A DNA stretch of 64,000 nucleotides from Trichomonas tenax (Eukaryota; Parabasalia; Trichomonadida; Trichomonadidae), in contig JALKBU010000022.1 of assembly GCA_023091735.1 (NCBI GenBank), positions 62,001-126,000 of the forward strand, read 5' to 3'. The notes under the pieces were generated by a model. It saw only the letters and a program-made list of their open reading frames with translations, was not told the origin of the DNA and ran no database searches. Shown piece after piece: positions 54,119-64,000 of this stretch (the stretch's first letter is position 1; every line of letters starts with the position of its first letter). Position numbers and translations under genes: made by a program.

Positions 54119-56800
54119 TTCGACAAAAAATGTTAAATTTTCTTTGCGAAATCTTGATTATATACATGAATAGAGCACGCCTAGTATTTTTATTTTCTAT
54201 GGTTTACAACATAATTGAAAAATGTTTGACTTCATATGTGACATACAGCATAAGTGCATCAAAAATAAGCGGATAAAAAATTATGAAAGTCAAAGAGTGA
54301 CATTAATTTGGATCTGCATATCATAGAGATTTCATTTTTAAAGTTTATTCGGTCACGTCAAAAAGTGACTTTCTCACAAATTTTGGATTTTTATGTAACA
54401 TTTTGAAGCAAAGAAAATCATTGGATGTTATCGATGTTGACCAAACATGTCAAAAAATATCTTTTTTGAATACGCTACATGGCAAATTTTCATATTTACC
54501 TGACATTATTTTTCCTTCTTTGCAACAAATGCTTAAATCCATGAATCAACACGAACCAATTACATAGATATCATATGATTATGATTGCAATCAAGAAAAT
54601 CGTTAAATAAAGTTCGATTCATCTTTAATGTTTCATTGCATACAATAGAAATCGGAATTTTATCAAAGGAAATAAATCACAGAATGAAACAAAAGCGAAA
54701 AAGGTTTTTCCACGTGTGATATTGTTTGATTACCAAATGGAAACCAGTTTTAATTTCTACAGCTGATCAAGATTTGATATTTAATGGAGTGGTGCATTAA
54801 TCTCAATATGGGAGTCCAAATACGCGATAAACAAATCTGAAAGTCATTTCCACGGAAGAGATTTTAACCATTTATAGTCCATACAAAATGTCGTCCGAGG
54901 TGTCTCAATTTTTTTGAGAACTTTTTACGTAAAAAAATTAACAAAACATGAATTAAATCATGTTTACAGTATTTAATTCAAAACTTATCAAAGTTTAAAA
55001 TTTTTTGCTAATTTTTATTACAAAGAATGACATTCAATATAAAGATGATATTTTTGCTTCAAATTCCTAAAATCCGCAAATTTCGTCGGAAATTTGAAAA
55101 ATGTATTGAAATAAGAAAATATCATGATAAACGTAAACTGCATTGACTAAAGAAAGATATTTGACCTAAAAATGCAAAATTTACATTAATCGAATAAAAT
55201 GTTGAATTTTTGAAGGCAAATCGTATGAGATTCTTATATGTCATGACAACAAATCTTTTATTCTATGCCCAGAAGTAATATTGCGGGTATAAAATCATAT
55301 TTTCAAAACCCAAAAAATAAATTCTCATTCTTTTAAATAATTGTGCGCTTTTCAACTTACAAATCTATAGGAAAGTCAGAATGAAAAGAGCAAAACCAGA
55401 CTTGATGACTTCTTCACAAAACAAGTTTTCATTTTTCGATAAAATTATGAAATAACAGGATTTTCATCTGTTGTTTTGTGCATATTTCAAAACCACAAAA
55501 CGAAAATTGAGTTATGGTGAGTTTCATCTTGACAAAATTTAAAAATTTCATGTTTGACTAATTTTGAGCAGAGAATCAGATTTTCTAATTATTGGAGATC
55601 ATGAACAACAACAATCAGGTCATTTTAGAATAATGTACGTTAAGCATCTGATCCATGATTGTCTCCTTACTATTGGAGATAGTTAACCCCAAAAATCATT
55701 TACACCATGGAACTACATTATCCTCATAATGTAGATTTCCCCAACAGTCGAAATTTCAATCACATATGTTATTGAATTCCTTAATTCTTCACGTTTTTAG
55801 TCCTGTGCTCTTCTTCAAATCAATATGTTTACTAATGCACGGTTGCTGATTATCATTTCAAGCAACATTTTGAATTCTCATATCATTAAAAGTTAAAGAA
55901 AACAAGCCAGAAGTATATATTGAATCGAGCATATGATTCTTGATCATGTTCTCCTTAAGATGTCCCCAAAATAGTAAAGCAAAGGGCTACAAATGTTCAT
56001 GTATGAAAATTTTCTAATATTTTGAAAATTATGAAAAATGATATATTTTGGTTATGGTCCCTCTATTTATGGTTTTTAATGATTTTTTATTTCAATACTA
56101 AGCGATTATTTCATTGAAAAAATTGAATCATTCTTTCTATTCAAAATCTAGTCCGAGCTTTTTCAATAGTTTACACGAAATTACCATTCAATATTATTCA
56201 ATTTTTTGAGACTCCTTGTATACGATTTTCACAAAGTTGCTTAAAATTCATGCGCAGCTAAGAGACAATATATGATAATTATCATGAATAGAATTTATTC
56301 GATGTTTTCGTTGCAATGTTATTGATTGAAAATGGTTTCTTTGACATTTCTGTTCAAAACAAAGAACATCAAATTGGGGAAGATGCCAATGAAATGAGTT
56401 TCTATATATATGAAAAGTAAGAGACTTTAAATAAAAACATTGCAATGAAGCCTTTTTGAGGTAAATTTCATAAAAATTCATGTGTTTCAGCATTAGAAAC
56501 TGAGGAAGACTTTAATCTATAACAATAGCCAAACAACATTAATGGATGCTGTGATGCATTATGATATATAAGGAAAGTTATATCGATTTATGAAGCAATT
56601 TAATGTTTCTATTGTAAAATCTCGTTATCTATTAAGAGGTATCATATAACAACATTTTCCATCACTCACAGAATCATTATATAATGGAATCTTTGATATT
56701 CGAAGCAATAGAAGATAAAAATGACGTTTAATTTTTCAATCTTATTTCATAAAATATTAAGGTTATATAACCTTCTTTTAAATATTTCCTATCTATTCTT
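54119..56800. other. 2.7-kb gene-free region, possible decayed mariner
   Basis: No coding frame is recognised. A weak pair of ends, ATACAAAATG to GAGGTGTCTCAA (54,880-54,908) and, on the other strand, TATACAAGGAGTCTCAAAAA (56,204-56,223), lies 1.34 kb apart. This is mariner-like in size and end sequence, but no transposase was seen. The rest is AT-rich. Confidence 0.3.
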
Positions 56801-56825
56801 TGCAAGATTGGTTATACATTCAAAA

Positions 56826-57200
56826 CAGACCATTACATAGTTAGGAATGGAGTCCGGACTTCGATTTGCAATGCAGAACAGAAGTTTTGGAAATTCCACC
56901 ATCAAAATATGGAATTCTAATAACTGAGATAGGAGATGATGCATAGAGATTTATTGTTACTCAAAAAGCTCATTATTAAAGCTCCAATTACAAAAATTGG
57001 TTATAATGGATTTGGATATTTTAATCCGAAATAATTATATCTGCCTCCGACTCTAAGATACATAGGAACATAAGGAATATGTGATAGTCGTCAAAGTATT
57101 GAAATAATATTTCCAACAGGAACAAAAATCGAAAGTGTTGAATCTTTTATGTTGGATATACATCAAAGATCTATTATAAATGCTTTAATTCATGCTTCTT
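56826..57200 (+). pseudogene. BspA-like surface antigen module, decayed
   Basis: Pieces in shifting frames match the module seen at 61.8-63.4 kb: GYTFKTDHYIV, VLEIPPSKYGILITEIGDDA, LLLLKKLIIKAPITKIGYNG, LYLPPTLRYIGT, then a tail IEIIFPTGTKIESVESFML. At least three stops (TAG/TAA) and frame changes interrupt it. These are leucine-rich repeat-like units (LRR_5/BspA) of trichomonad cell-surface proteins. Confidence 0.6.
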
Positions 57201-57384
57201 AAAGCCAATTCTGTGTCCTTCGTTTTTCATAAGGCCAAGAAACTTCAACATAATAAATGCAATCGTTTCAGTTCTCACTTGAAATTATTCAATATAATCT
57301 CGCAATCTGTAGATTGGCTGAATTTAGATAATCTTCGTTACTCATGACTAAGTTTTTAACAACATTTTTAAACCTGCTGTGTAT

Positions 57385-57675
57385 GAAAATGTTGAGTTGA
57401 TTATTAATTGCGTTAGTTTTAGCTTTATAGGCGCAGATAAAGACATCAATGAGTATCTTTTGAACATTGCACAAAGCACTGAAATAATGGAGAAAGTAGC
57501 ACAGACACACAAATTCCTGCATCTAATCAATCTTCACCACAACAATGATCTCGAAATCCATCTCTGCAACATGTGTAAATCTTCTTTGTTTAGATACTTT
57601 ATCTGCGAGAAGAATGTATATGATTTTCTTTCATCACACAGACAAATATTTGACATTATCTCATTTATTGCTTGA
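57385..57675 (+). pseudogene. Open frame fragment, unknown
   Basis: About 95 codons without an initiating ATG: VYENVELIINCVSFSFIGAD, INEYLLNIAQSTEIMEKVAQ and CKSSLFRYFICEKNVYDFLS. It ends at TGA 57673, with similar sequence possibly continuing in another frame. It reads like the start of a leucine-rich or DUF3447-type protein, but I cannot name it. Confidence 0.3.
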
Positions 57676-57872
57676 TTTGATGCCAATATTGAGTGTAAAA
57701 ACAAAAGATCCGAAAATAGTGTTCACATGATTGTATATCAAATGTGTAAATGATTTATTTTCCTCTCCAATTAAACAGAGGAAATGTTTTCTTCATAGCG
57801 AAGACTCACTGAATCTAAAAAGACTCAAAAAAGAAATAAAAAGTGTGATTTCAAGCGTTTTCCAAAAAATAA

Positions 57873-58946
57873 AATAAATTTACCACCATAAATTATTGGA
57901 GAAGATTTTTCTCTCCACAGAAAAGTTTTTTCAGAACTAATGAAGATTCAGCGCCTTCAGAAATATGGGAATATTACTACGGTGAACCCGCTCCATCCGA
58001 TTCTTGCTCTTTCAAAGTCAATTCATGCGATTCTTCTTCATTAGGCGATTGCATCTACATTTATGAGAGTTTGTTCTTCGATGACAAAGATGGCGTTGTT
58101 AACATTACATCAGACGACAAACAATTTCTTCATTCTTCATGTTTCTTCGTAAACTGCTTCAGAAATGGTAATGGAGGCGCTGTATACTTTAAATGTCAAA
58201 GCGAAATTGTCCAACGCCGCTTTTGTGCAATAAATATTTCGATAACAAAATCTGCTGGTTTTGGATTGTTTTCTTATTCTTATTTAGTTTCAACAATTTC
58301 TAAAGCGAACTCTGTTGTTGAATGTTCTGTTTCTCTTTGTTCAAATGAAAACTGTTACGGAACATTTTACTCATTTTATGGAAAAATTGGTTTATTTTCA
58401 TCAAATATTACAAAGAATAACGTTTCTCATATTTCTGGATTTTATTCATTTTATGCTCAAGAAACAGGAAAAATCAATTTTTCTACTTTTGAATCGAATT
58501 CCGCAAAACATCACATTTGTTTAAGTCACGCATTTTCAAATTATAATTATGATTTCTGCAACGTATTAAAGAACTCTCAATCTACAGCAAATTATGGCCT
58601 TTTTTATATGTTTGATAAACTTCTCACTGTCCAAAACTGCGTAATTCGAGGCAATTCTGGTGGTCCAACATTTGCCAATAATGGTGATGGTGATGGTCAA
58701 TTTCAATTCATCGACTGCAACATTGACACACTGACGCGTTCTGGTACTCCTTCATATACTACGTCAAACATTACATCAACCAACGAATTTGGTATTCTCA
58801 GTCATCTTTCGACTTATCAATGCGAAGCTGTTTTTGCATTAACTTTAGACTCATTCAATAAAATGAAAGACAAAACGATCAAAATCCCTAAATTTTCAAT
58901 TATGAAATATTTCTTTTGTTTTACACATAAAATCTGTCTAAAATAA
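57873..58946 (+). pseudogene. Beta-helix (Pmp-like) surface protein, start missing
   Basis: A 358-codon frame is open from 57873 to TAA 58944, but the first ATG comes very late, so the 5' end is missing or the gene is broken. It is Cys/Ser/Asn-rich with repeated strand turns: HSSCFFVNCFRNGNGGAVYF (the GGAxY/F motif of polymorphic-membrane-protein-like beta helices), VVECSVSLCSNENCYGTFYS, FSSNITKNNVSH and VQNCVIRGNSGGPTF. Trichomonads carry many such extracellular Pmp-like proteins. No signal peptide or transmembrane helix is present in the piece. Confidence 0.6.
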
Positions 58947-58983
58947 TTTATTTATTTTTGTGCATAGTATAAAATAACACTTT

Positions 58984-59232
58984 TTAGTTACCTTCGCCAC
59001 GAATGCGCTGTGCAAGTTGGATATCACCCTCCTTGATTTTTACACGATTTGCGTGAATTGCGCAAAGGTTTGTGTCCTCAAAGAGTCCTACGAGGTAAGC
59101 TTCGGATGCTTCCTGGAGTGCAGCGATGGCAGAAAATTGAAAATGAAGGTCACCACGGAAACCAGAAGCGGTCTCTCGCATAAGATTCTGAAATGGGAGC
59201 TTCCTGATCAAGAGATCTGTTGACTTCTGGTC
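58984..59232 (-). pseudogene. Histone H3, 5'-truncated
   Basis: From about 59232 the minus strand reads [20 protein letters not shown], then [40 protein letters not shown] and QRIRGEGN before TAA. This is the H3 core from the end of alpha-N to the C-terminus, with substitutions ([12 protein letters not shown] for VREIASEFKTDL; KIKEGD for TIMPKD). The N-terminal tail and the start codon are missing; upstream sequence ([10 protein letters not shown]) is not H3. It is a relic of an H3 gene, or less likely of a divergent H3 variant. Confidence 0.85.
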
Positions 59233-59269
59233 TGAATATGTGTTGCTTCTTTGCGCCCTGTGAGTCAAT

Positions 59270-60240
59270 TGTTGGTTTTCTCATCAAATATTAATTTATC
59301 AGGATTTTCCCTATTTAGCTATATCGAAAAGTAGCTTCGAAGTTAAATATTCTAGGTTCTAGATGATCTTCTTCAAAATATAGAACAAATTTTCACAGAT
59401 TTCCCATCATGGTTAATAAAATCTATATTTCATAGCCTGGAGAAACATTAGGATCCAAAGCAGAAGATGGGTATTTTTGATGCTCTTTATCACTGTGTCA
59501 ATAGTATTAAACAATATTTATCTTAATTTGAGATGCAACACTTCGTTGGATCACCCTATACATCATGTTTAATAATTCAATTGTAGAATCTCAAACCACA
59601 TTAAAAGCCGACTTAACATTATATTACTTATTTAACAGATATCATAAAGAGAATCAGTAATAATTGTTTAACGTTAATGATGAAATTAGAATCCAAATTT
59701 TAATTTTGGAAACTATAAAGTGAAAAACTCAATAAAACTTTGATGAAATACATCCAAACATCATATATTTATGTACATCGCTAAAAATTTTCTTCATGGA
59801 TGCCCCTCGACTCTATTTGGGAACTCGACAACAGTTTTGGATCAAGAATAATTCGGAAAATGCAATAATTCTCACTTTTCAGGTTACTTTTATTAAACTG
59901 CATTGCAGAACTTGGGAGCAAGCCCTTTTTGAGAGACCTCATAGAAAAATTCTATGAGTTTCTCTCAAATTTTGGCAGAACCTTACTCCCGACTTTTGCA
60001 ATTTTTAATTTTTTACTAACATAGAGTTGATAAAAAATAGCTACGATCTTTACAGCCGGCCTGGTTCATGTATGATCGTTTCGTGCAAAAATAATAAAAA
60101 AAATGTTTCGAATTGTGAGAGATATCAAAGATATTGTCTCTCAAAACTCAACAAAGCAGTAAATAAACACTTTGAATAAAAACAAATGATAGAATAGGTG
60201 ATAAATACATTGCCAAGCAAACAAAATTTCCGTGATTAAA
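59270..60240. other. Gene-free AT-rich interval
   Basis: About 970 bp with no coding frame recognised. It contains one hairpin (59,931-59,966) and a short GGGTGATCC-type string near 59,548 on the minus strand that resembles transposon ends but has no partner here. Confidence 0.4.
59931..59966. repeat. Hairpin: CTCATAGAA stem with AAA loop
   Basis: GAGAGACCTCATAGAA pairs with TTCTATGAGTTTCTCTC across a three-base loop, 15 of 17 positions with one bulge. Confidence 0.75.
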
Positions 60241-60250
60241 TCTTTTCATA

Positions 60251-60470
60251 TTAATCACTTGGGCTTTCTATTGAAACTTCGTATTCCTTAACAAAGTTCA
60301 AAGAATGCTTAGCTTCATGGAGCGTTTCTAAACTCGAACTACCGTCTCTATAGTACTGATTTATCATGATATAGCTCATTATCAGACTGCACCGGTGTTG
60401 GTGTTGGCGGAGCAAGTTGCGCAGCGATGGTGCAATCATGACTGATGTGTTCTGTTGACATCAGATAGGA
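60251..60470 (-). pseudogene. Coding remnant, unknown
   Basis: This stretch is GC-richer than its surroundings. One minus-strand frame reads DGSSSLETLHEAKHSLNFVK then EYEVSIESPSD and TAA. The preceding part (HDCTIAAQLAPPTPTPVQSD) lies in another frame. The two look like one protein C-terminus broken by a frameshift near 60,353. Not recognised. Confidence 0.35.
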
Positions 60471-60479
60471 TGAATGCTG

Positions 60480-61330
60480 CCTTGGTCTTCAGGGTCTTTA
60501 TTGCCAATGAAGAGGTGACGGGATGATAGTATGTTCTTTTTCAGTGTTCCACAGAGCGTTGCTGAAGAAAAATGCTGATAAATTTATAAATAATGTTGAT
60601 CTTTTGAGATTTTGATGTTGAATTCTCGGCAATAACTACCATTTGGGCTATGCAGTCTTAGGGTACATCTACAGTAGCAAGTCTTCGCCTCATTGGCGAG
60701 ATTTTGCCCTTTTGATGATTCGATTAACAAGTTTCTCTCTGTTGAACGCCGCACTTTAGATATTCGATCGATGTATTGTGTAATGCATAGTGTGGGATCG
60801 TTGTATCTTATCTATTTTGAGAGTTTCGAGAAATGTTTTCGCGAACAAAATTGAGCCACTCCCGGCTTTTGAAATCCAGTTTATACTCATTTTAATTATT
60901 TTGGAGGAACAAAATTTCATTTCAATGTGACATAAATCTTTTTGAATATTAAACTATCTCTCTTTATTTAATTCTACCCCTTAAATAAATATCACTTTTA
61001 TTTCTTTGTCATATTTTTCTTCCCGCGTTATAATAATCTTCAAAAACGACATCCTTATATTAAGCAATAAATTCCTCAATCTGTTGTCATAATATCATTC
61101 AAGTAACGAGAAATTTCATGATCATTTATTGATTCCGCAAATTCAACAGGAGTAAGGATAAACATCAATTTTTGGATTAAGACTCATTGCAATACATTTT
61201 TTATCATTTGAAATGTTTCATGTTTTAACAGCAGCCATTAGAAGCGTCACATTATTCTCATTTGAGATATTCGAACAATGTAAATTGGATTTCGAGGGAT
61301 AAGAAATTTTTACTATGATGAACTGTATTT
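60480..61330. other. Gene-free interval
   Basis: About 850 bp with no feature that I can support. A GC-richer patch at 60,480-60,560 may be more of the preceding remnant. Confidence 0.4.
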
Positions 61331-61349
61331 ACCCCCAAGTTTAAGGAAG

Positions 61350-61721
61350 TTGGGCAACCTCTCATTATATCACAGCAATAGTAATATTTCTATAATTTTC
61401 CCCACAGGTATTAATTTGAACAGTGTAGGAAATGGATTTCTCGGAGAATTATATGGACAAGAAACCACGATTTATTATTGTGGTTATAATGATATAGAAT
61501 TTGGTAGAAACACTTTCATATACTCAAGAACAAATCTGACGATAAAAGTTCCAGTTGGCGGACCTTCGTCTTTGTTTGGAAAAGCAACTGTTGAAATGAC
61601 ATCAGAAGAACTCAAAAAATGCGTAAATCCATATTTTATAAAACCAATATTGTGCCCAACGCTTTCCGATGGACTCATTAATTTTAATGCAATCTCTGTT
61701 TTTATGTTTATATTGATATAA
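61350..61721 (+). pseudogene. BspA-like surface antigen, C-terminal tail
   Basis: A 123-codon frame starting at TTG has FPTGINLNSVGNGFLGELYG, TTIYYCGYNDIEFGRN, TIKVPVGGPSSLFGK, EMTSEELKKCVNPYFIKPIL and a hydrophobic end, ISVFMFILI, then TAA. The paired Cys and the PVGGPSS/EELKKC-NPYF-CP motifs recur at 63,490-63,600. The upstream frame is broken, so this is the tail of a decayed gene whose LRR modules lie upstream or were lost. Confidence 0.6.
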
Positions 61722-61799
61722 AAATCGAACCTTATTTTTAACCTTCGTTTTTATGAAATGCTACTTTTTTAGTTTTTGTTTCGAGGTTGGACTCCTGAA

Positions 61800-62354
61800 A
61801 ACTAAATTACACACTCAAAGTTGATCATTATATGCTTGGAAACGGAATAATTGATGATGTTGGAAATGCGTTTTATGGACGATTAAATTGCGGAATTGTT
61901 CAACTTGAAATTCCTCCAATCACTAAAATTTATTTTAATGGAATTGGAAATTTATTATTGGATGACCGGATCAATGTTTGCATATTTGCGTGCATCATGG
62001 TTTAAAACAGAAAATGCATCTCAAACAGGAAACTGTGTTGACAAATCAAAATGTTCCTTAAAGATAGTTCAAATTCCTAAATCTAAAGATGGTATTCCAA
62101 TTAGCGAAATCGGACCTGCAGCATTACAAGATTTATTATACGTGACAATGTTGATTATTGAAGCTTCAATAACTAAAATTGGAATAAATGGAATTAGAAA
62201 CTTTTATTTAGAAGAGTTATATTTACCTCCAACATTGATTGAAATTGATGACTCTGGTATTCATCATACAATCAGAAATCTATCGATTATTTTCCCAACA
62301 GAATTTAATTTGCTCAAATTGGAGCTTATTTTCTTGCACAGGTACATACAATAA
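61800..62354 (+). pseudogene. BspA-like LRR module, decayed
   Basis: It begins KLHTQS-like then VDHYMLGNG-type pieces in another frame. The open part reads CSLKIVQIPKSKDGIPISEI, GPAALQDLLYVTMLIIEASI, TKIGINGIRNFYLEELYLPP and TLIEIDDSGIHHTIRNLSII, then FPTEFN. Units of this form ('ITKI..NGI.N..L.ELYLPPTL..I') are trichomonad BspA-like leucine-rich repeats of surface proteins. The frame changes near 61,950 and ends at TAA 62352 without a tail. Confidence 0.6.
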
Positions 62355-62429
62355 GGTTATATAACCTTAACGTAAGTACTTTTGTCACTTTTGTAATTTT
62401 TATGAATGTAAAGTCTATGCACATTTAGG

Positions 62430-62770
62430 ACCAATCCTTGCGAAACATTTTTCACATTCAAGGAGCACCATTATATGGTCGGTACTAGGGTCCTCAACGC
62501 AATTGGAAATTATTTTCAAAATTATCAAACTTGCACTGAAAGTATCATTAAAATACCAAAATCAAAGAATGGACTTCCAATTACTGAAATTGGTCAGGAA
62601 GCAATGAGAGACTGTCAATTTATTAAAAAATTAATAATAAGATCTCCAATCACTAAAATTTATTTTAAGGGAATTAGAAATTTGATACTAGACGAACTAA
62701 TTCTTCCTTATTTTTGAGAATATCCAGAATCTGTGGAGATTAATTATTTTAGATGTAACACTAAAACAAT
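62430..62770 (+). pseudogene. BspA-like LRR module, decayed
   Basis: IFHIQGAPLYGR-like start at 62,445, then IKIPKSKNGLPITEIGQEAM, CQFIKKLIIRSPITKIYFKG and IRNLILDELILPYF ended by TGA at 62715. It is the same module order as the neighbours. The sequence after the stop (EYPESVEINYF) still resembles the antigen. Confidence 0.6.
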
Positions 62771-62979
62771 CATAGCAACAGCAAGTGTTCTCATTGACAT
62801 GAAGTAATGATATTATTTTAGCAATATTTATTTAACTCAATAAGAAGTTGTATCTTCCTCTATGATCAATTTACATCAATCAGAGTTCAGTAGTGCAAAG
62901 GAGGATATTTTAAAGTGTATTGATTCTGTCTGAGAAAAAAATTTTGAAAGTTTAATAAAAGGTTGTGACACTTTTTAAA

Positions 62980-63664
62980 ATATTTTATTGCGGGATCAGT
63001 GATCCGTGCAAGATTATTTACACATTCAACAAAGACCATTACATGGTTGGAACAGGGGATTTATTTTTTAGAGGAAATGGCCTTGTTGACCGAGCTAGTT
63101 GTTGGAACAAATTTCTTGAGATTCCGGCATCGATAGATGGCATTCCTGTCACATAAATCGGAGCTGTTACATTTCAAGATGTACTACGTGTTAAAAAATT
63201 AATCATTAAAGCGCCAATAACTAAACTAGAAGTTTGTGCAATTGCAATTAGAAATAATTACTTTTCCGAGTTATATTTACCTCCAACATTGATTGAAAGT
63301 GATAATGTGGGAATATATCACATTAATACAAACATTTCTATTGTATTCCAGGCAGGATTTTATTAAACGTTGGTAATTCTTTTTTAGGTGGAGTAACTGG
63401 CAATATAAGCATTTATTATTGCGGCTACAACAATGTAACAATATGCGCATGATTTACCTTCGAGTGAATATGAACGTTATGGAGTATCTGTCCCACCAGG
63501 AGGACAATCAAAATTTCTGGGACTGCCAACAAAAGAAATGAATCCATCGGATCTCAAGAAATGTTATAACCCATACTTTGTCAATATGCATGTTTGCCCA
63601 GCATTGAAACATAACTTTTTTGTTCGATTATTATATATCCATGTTTTTATTTTCACTGGTCTGT
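62980..63664 (+). pseudogene. BspA-like surface antigen with module and tail, decayed
   Basis: CKIIYTFNKDHYMVGTGDLF and FLEIPASIDGIPVT, then TAA in place of the usual Glu codon, then IGAVTFQDVLRVKKLIIKAP, NNYFSELYLPPTLIESDN and NISIVFQAGF, stop, ISIYYCGYNN, and after a frame change VSVPPGGQSKFLGLPTKEMN, PSDLKKCYNPYFVNMHVCPA, with a hydrophobic end before TGA 63662. Module plus tail in order shows the layout of the intact gene. Confidence 0.65.
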
Positions 63665-63923
63665 GAATCATTATAAAAGTTATGTATTTTGTTTTTAGCT
63701 AAAAATTTTCTTTTTTCTATCATAACGTTGACATTCAATCATGTTTCTGAAATTTATCAAAAAATATTATAAAATATCTTCGATGATATTATAGGAAAAG
63801 GTTAGATTGAGCAAAATTATTTATTTATCGCAGAAATGGATGTTATGAGATGTTTTTCCAAAAAAGGACAAAATTGTATAAAACCGAAAAATTCTGGCAT
63901 ATGTTAAAAATTCAAAATTTTCA

Positions 63924-64000
63924 ATGTCCGAAGTCACTCAGGAGCATAAAAAGCCAACAAGAATTTATGAACTTGAGATTCCAGAGCATTTAAGAGCAGT
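63924..64000 (+). CDS. Start of an unidentified gene, 3' partial
   Basis: ATG 63924, two bases after TTTTCA, opens MSEVTQEHKKPTRIYELEIP then EHLRAV and runs off the window in frame. The composition (housekeeping-like codons, hydrophilic) looks coding. Only 25 codons are visible, so no function can be given. Confidence 0.6.
   Translation, partial: MSEVTQEHKKPTRIYELEIPEHLRA

Noticed and set aside
59530..59560. GGGTGATCC-type transposon end on the minus strand
   Set aside because: Single copy, with no inverted partner found within the surrounding few kilobases.
1..64000. CRISPR array, operons, Shine-Dalgarno sites
   Set aside because: No regularly spaced identical repeats. Gene structure, initiator motifs and protein families are eukaryotic.
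1..64000. Whole-genome reassignment of TAA/TAG to glutamine
   Set aside because: TAA is the terminal stop of most intact genes here, so at most readthrough or TAG-specific effects remain possible.

Overview
The window looks like a chromosome segment of a parabasalid protist (trichomonad; a Tritrichomonas- or Trichomonas-type genome). The evidence is AT-rich DNA with dense, apparently intron-free genes separated by AT-rich gaps, and very short 5' leaders in which several start codons sit just after a TCA-Y-W initiator motif. Three trichomonad families are also present: a DUF3447-plus-ankyrin gene, decayed BspA-like surface antigens, and a family of HEAT-like giant proteins. Flagellar/cytoskeletal genes (HYDIN-like, STPGR/SHIPPO, DUF4795) fit a flagellate.

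Layout. Bases 1-29,100 are gene dense: a HYDIN-like protein, a BEACH-WD40 protein interrupted by one in-frame stop, a seven-TM protein and a methyltransferase on a shared bidirectional promoter, a broken kinase, a 1,837-residue low-complexity protein, a RAD17-like clamp-loader ATPase, a 1,401-residue solenoid, a gene fragment, and a frameshifted DUF3447-ankyrin gene. Bases 29,200-33,000 hold tRNA-Lys(CUU), a small nucleoplasmin-like protein and a DUF4795 coiled-coil gene carrying two in-frame stops. Bases 33,300-36,220 contain a tyrosine-recombinase C-terminal relic and a 2.4-kb non-coding element with 177-bp terminal inverted repeats. Bases 36,650-48,680 are again genic: dephospho-CoA kinase, STPGR protein, large helical protein, a broken CxCG protein, a tubby-like protein and an ATG2-like lipid-transfer protein, the last two overlapping at their stop codons.

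From 48,700 to 63,900 the segment is mostly decayed. It has a GC-richer block resembling scrambled 5S rRNA, a cluster of about ten hairpins (one a perfect 46-bp stem), a tRNA 3'-end relic, one intact 298-codon gene, a 5'-truncated histone H3, a beta-helix surface-protein fragment, and at least five BspA-like modules. A new gene starts at 63,924.

The most notable pattern is that otherwise conserved genes are broken by single lesions: in-frame TAA/TAG codons at three places in two genes (plus one in the ankyrin gene), and +/-1 shifts, two of them in G runs. TAG is never the terminal stop of any of the roughly 21 reading frames whose ends I read. All names come from reading motifs; no database search was run.
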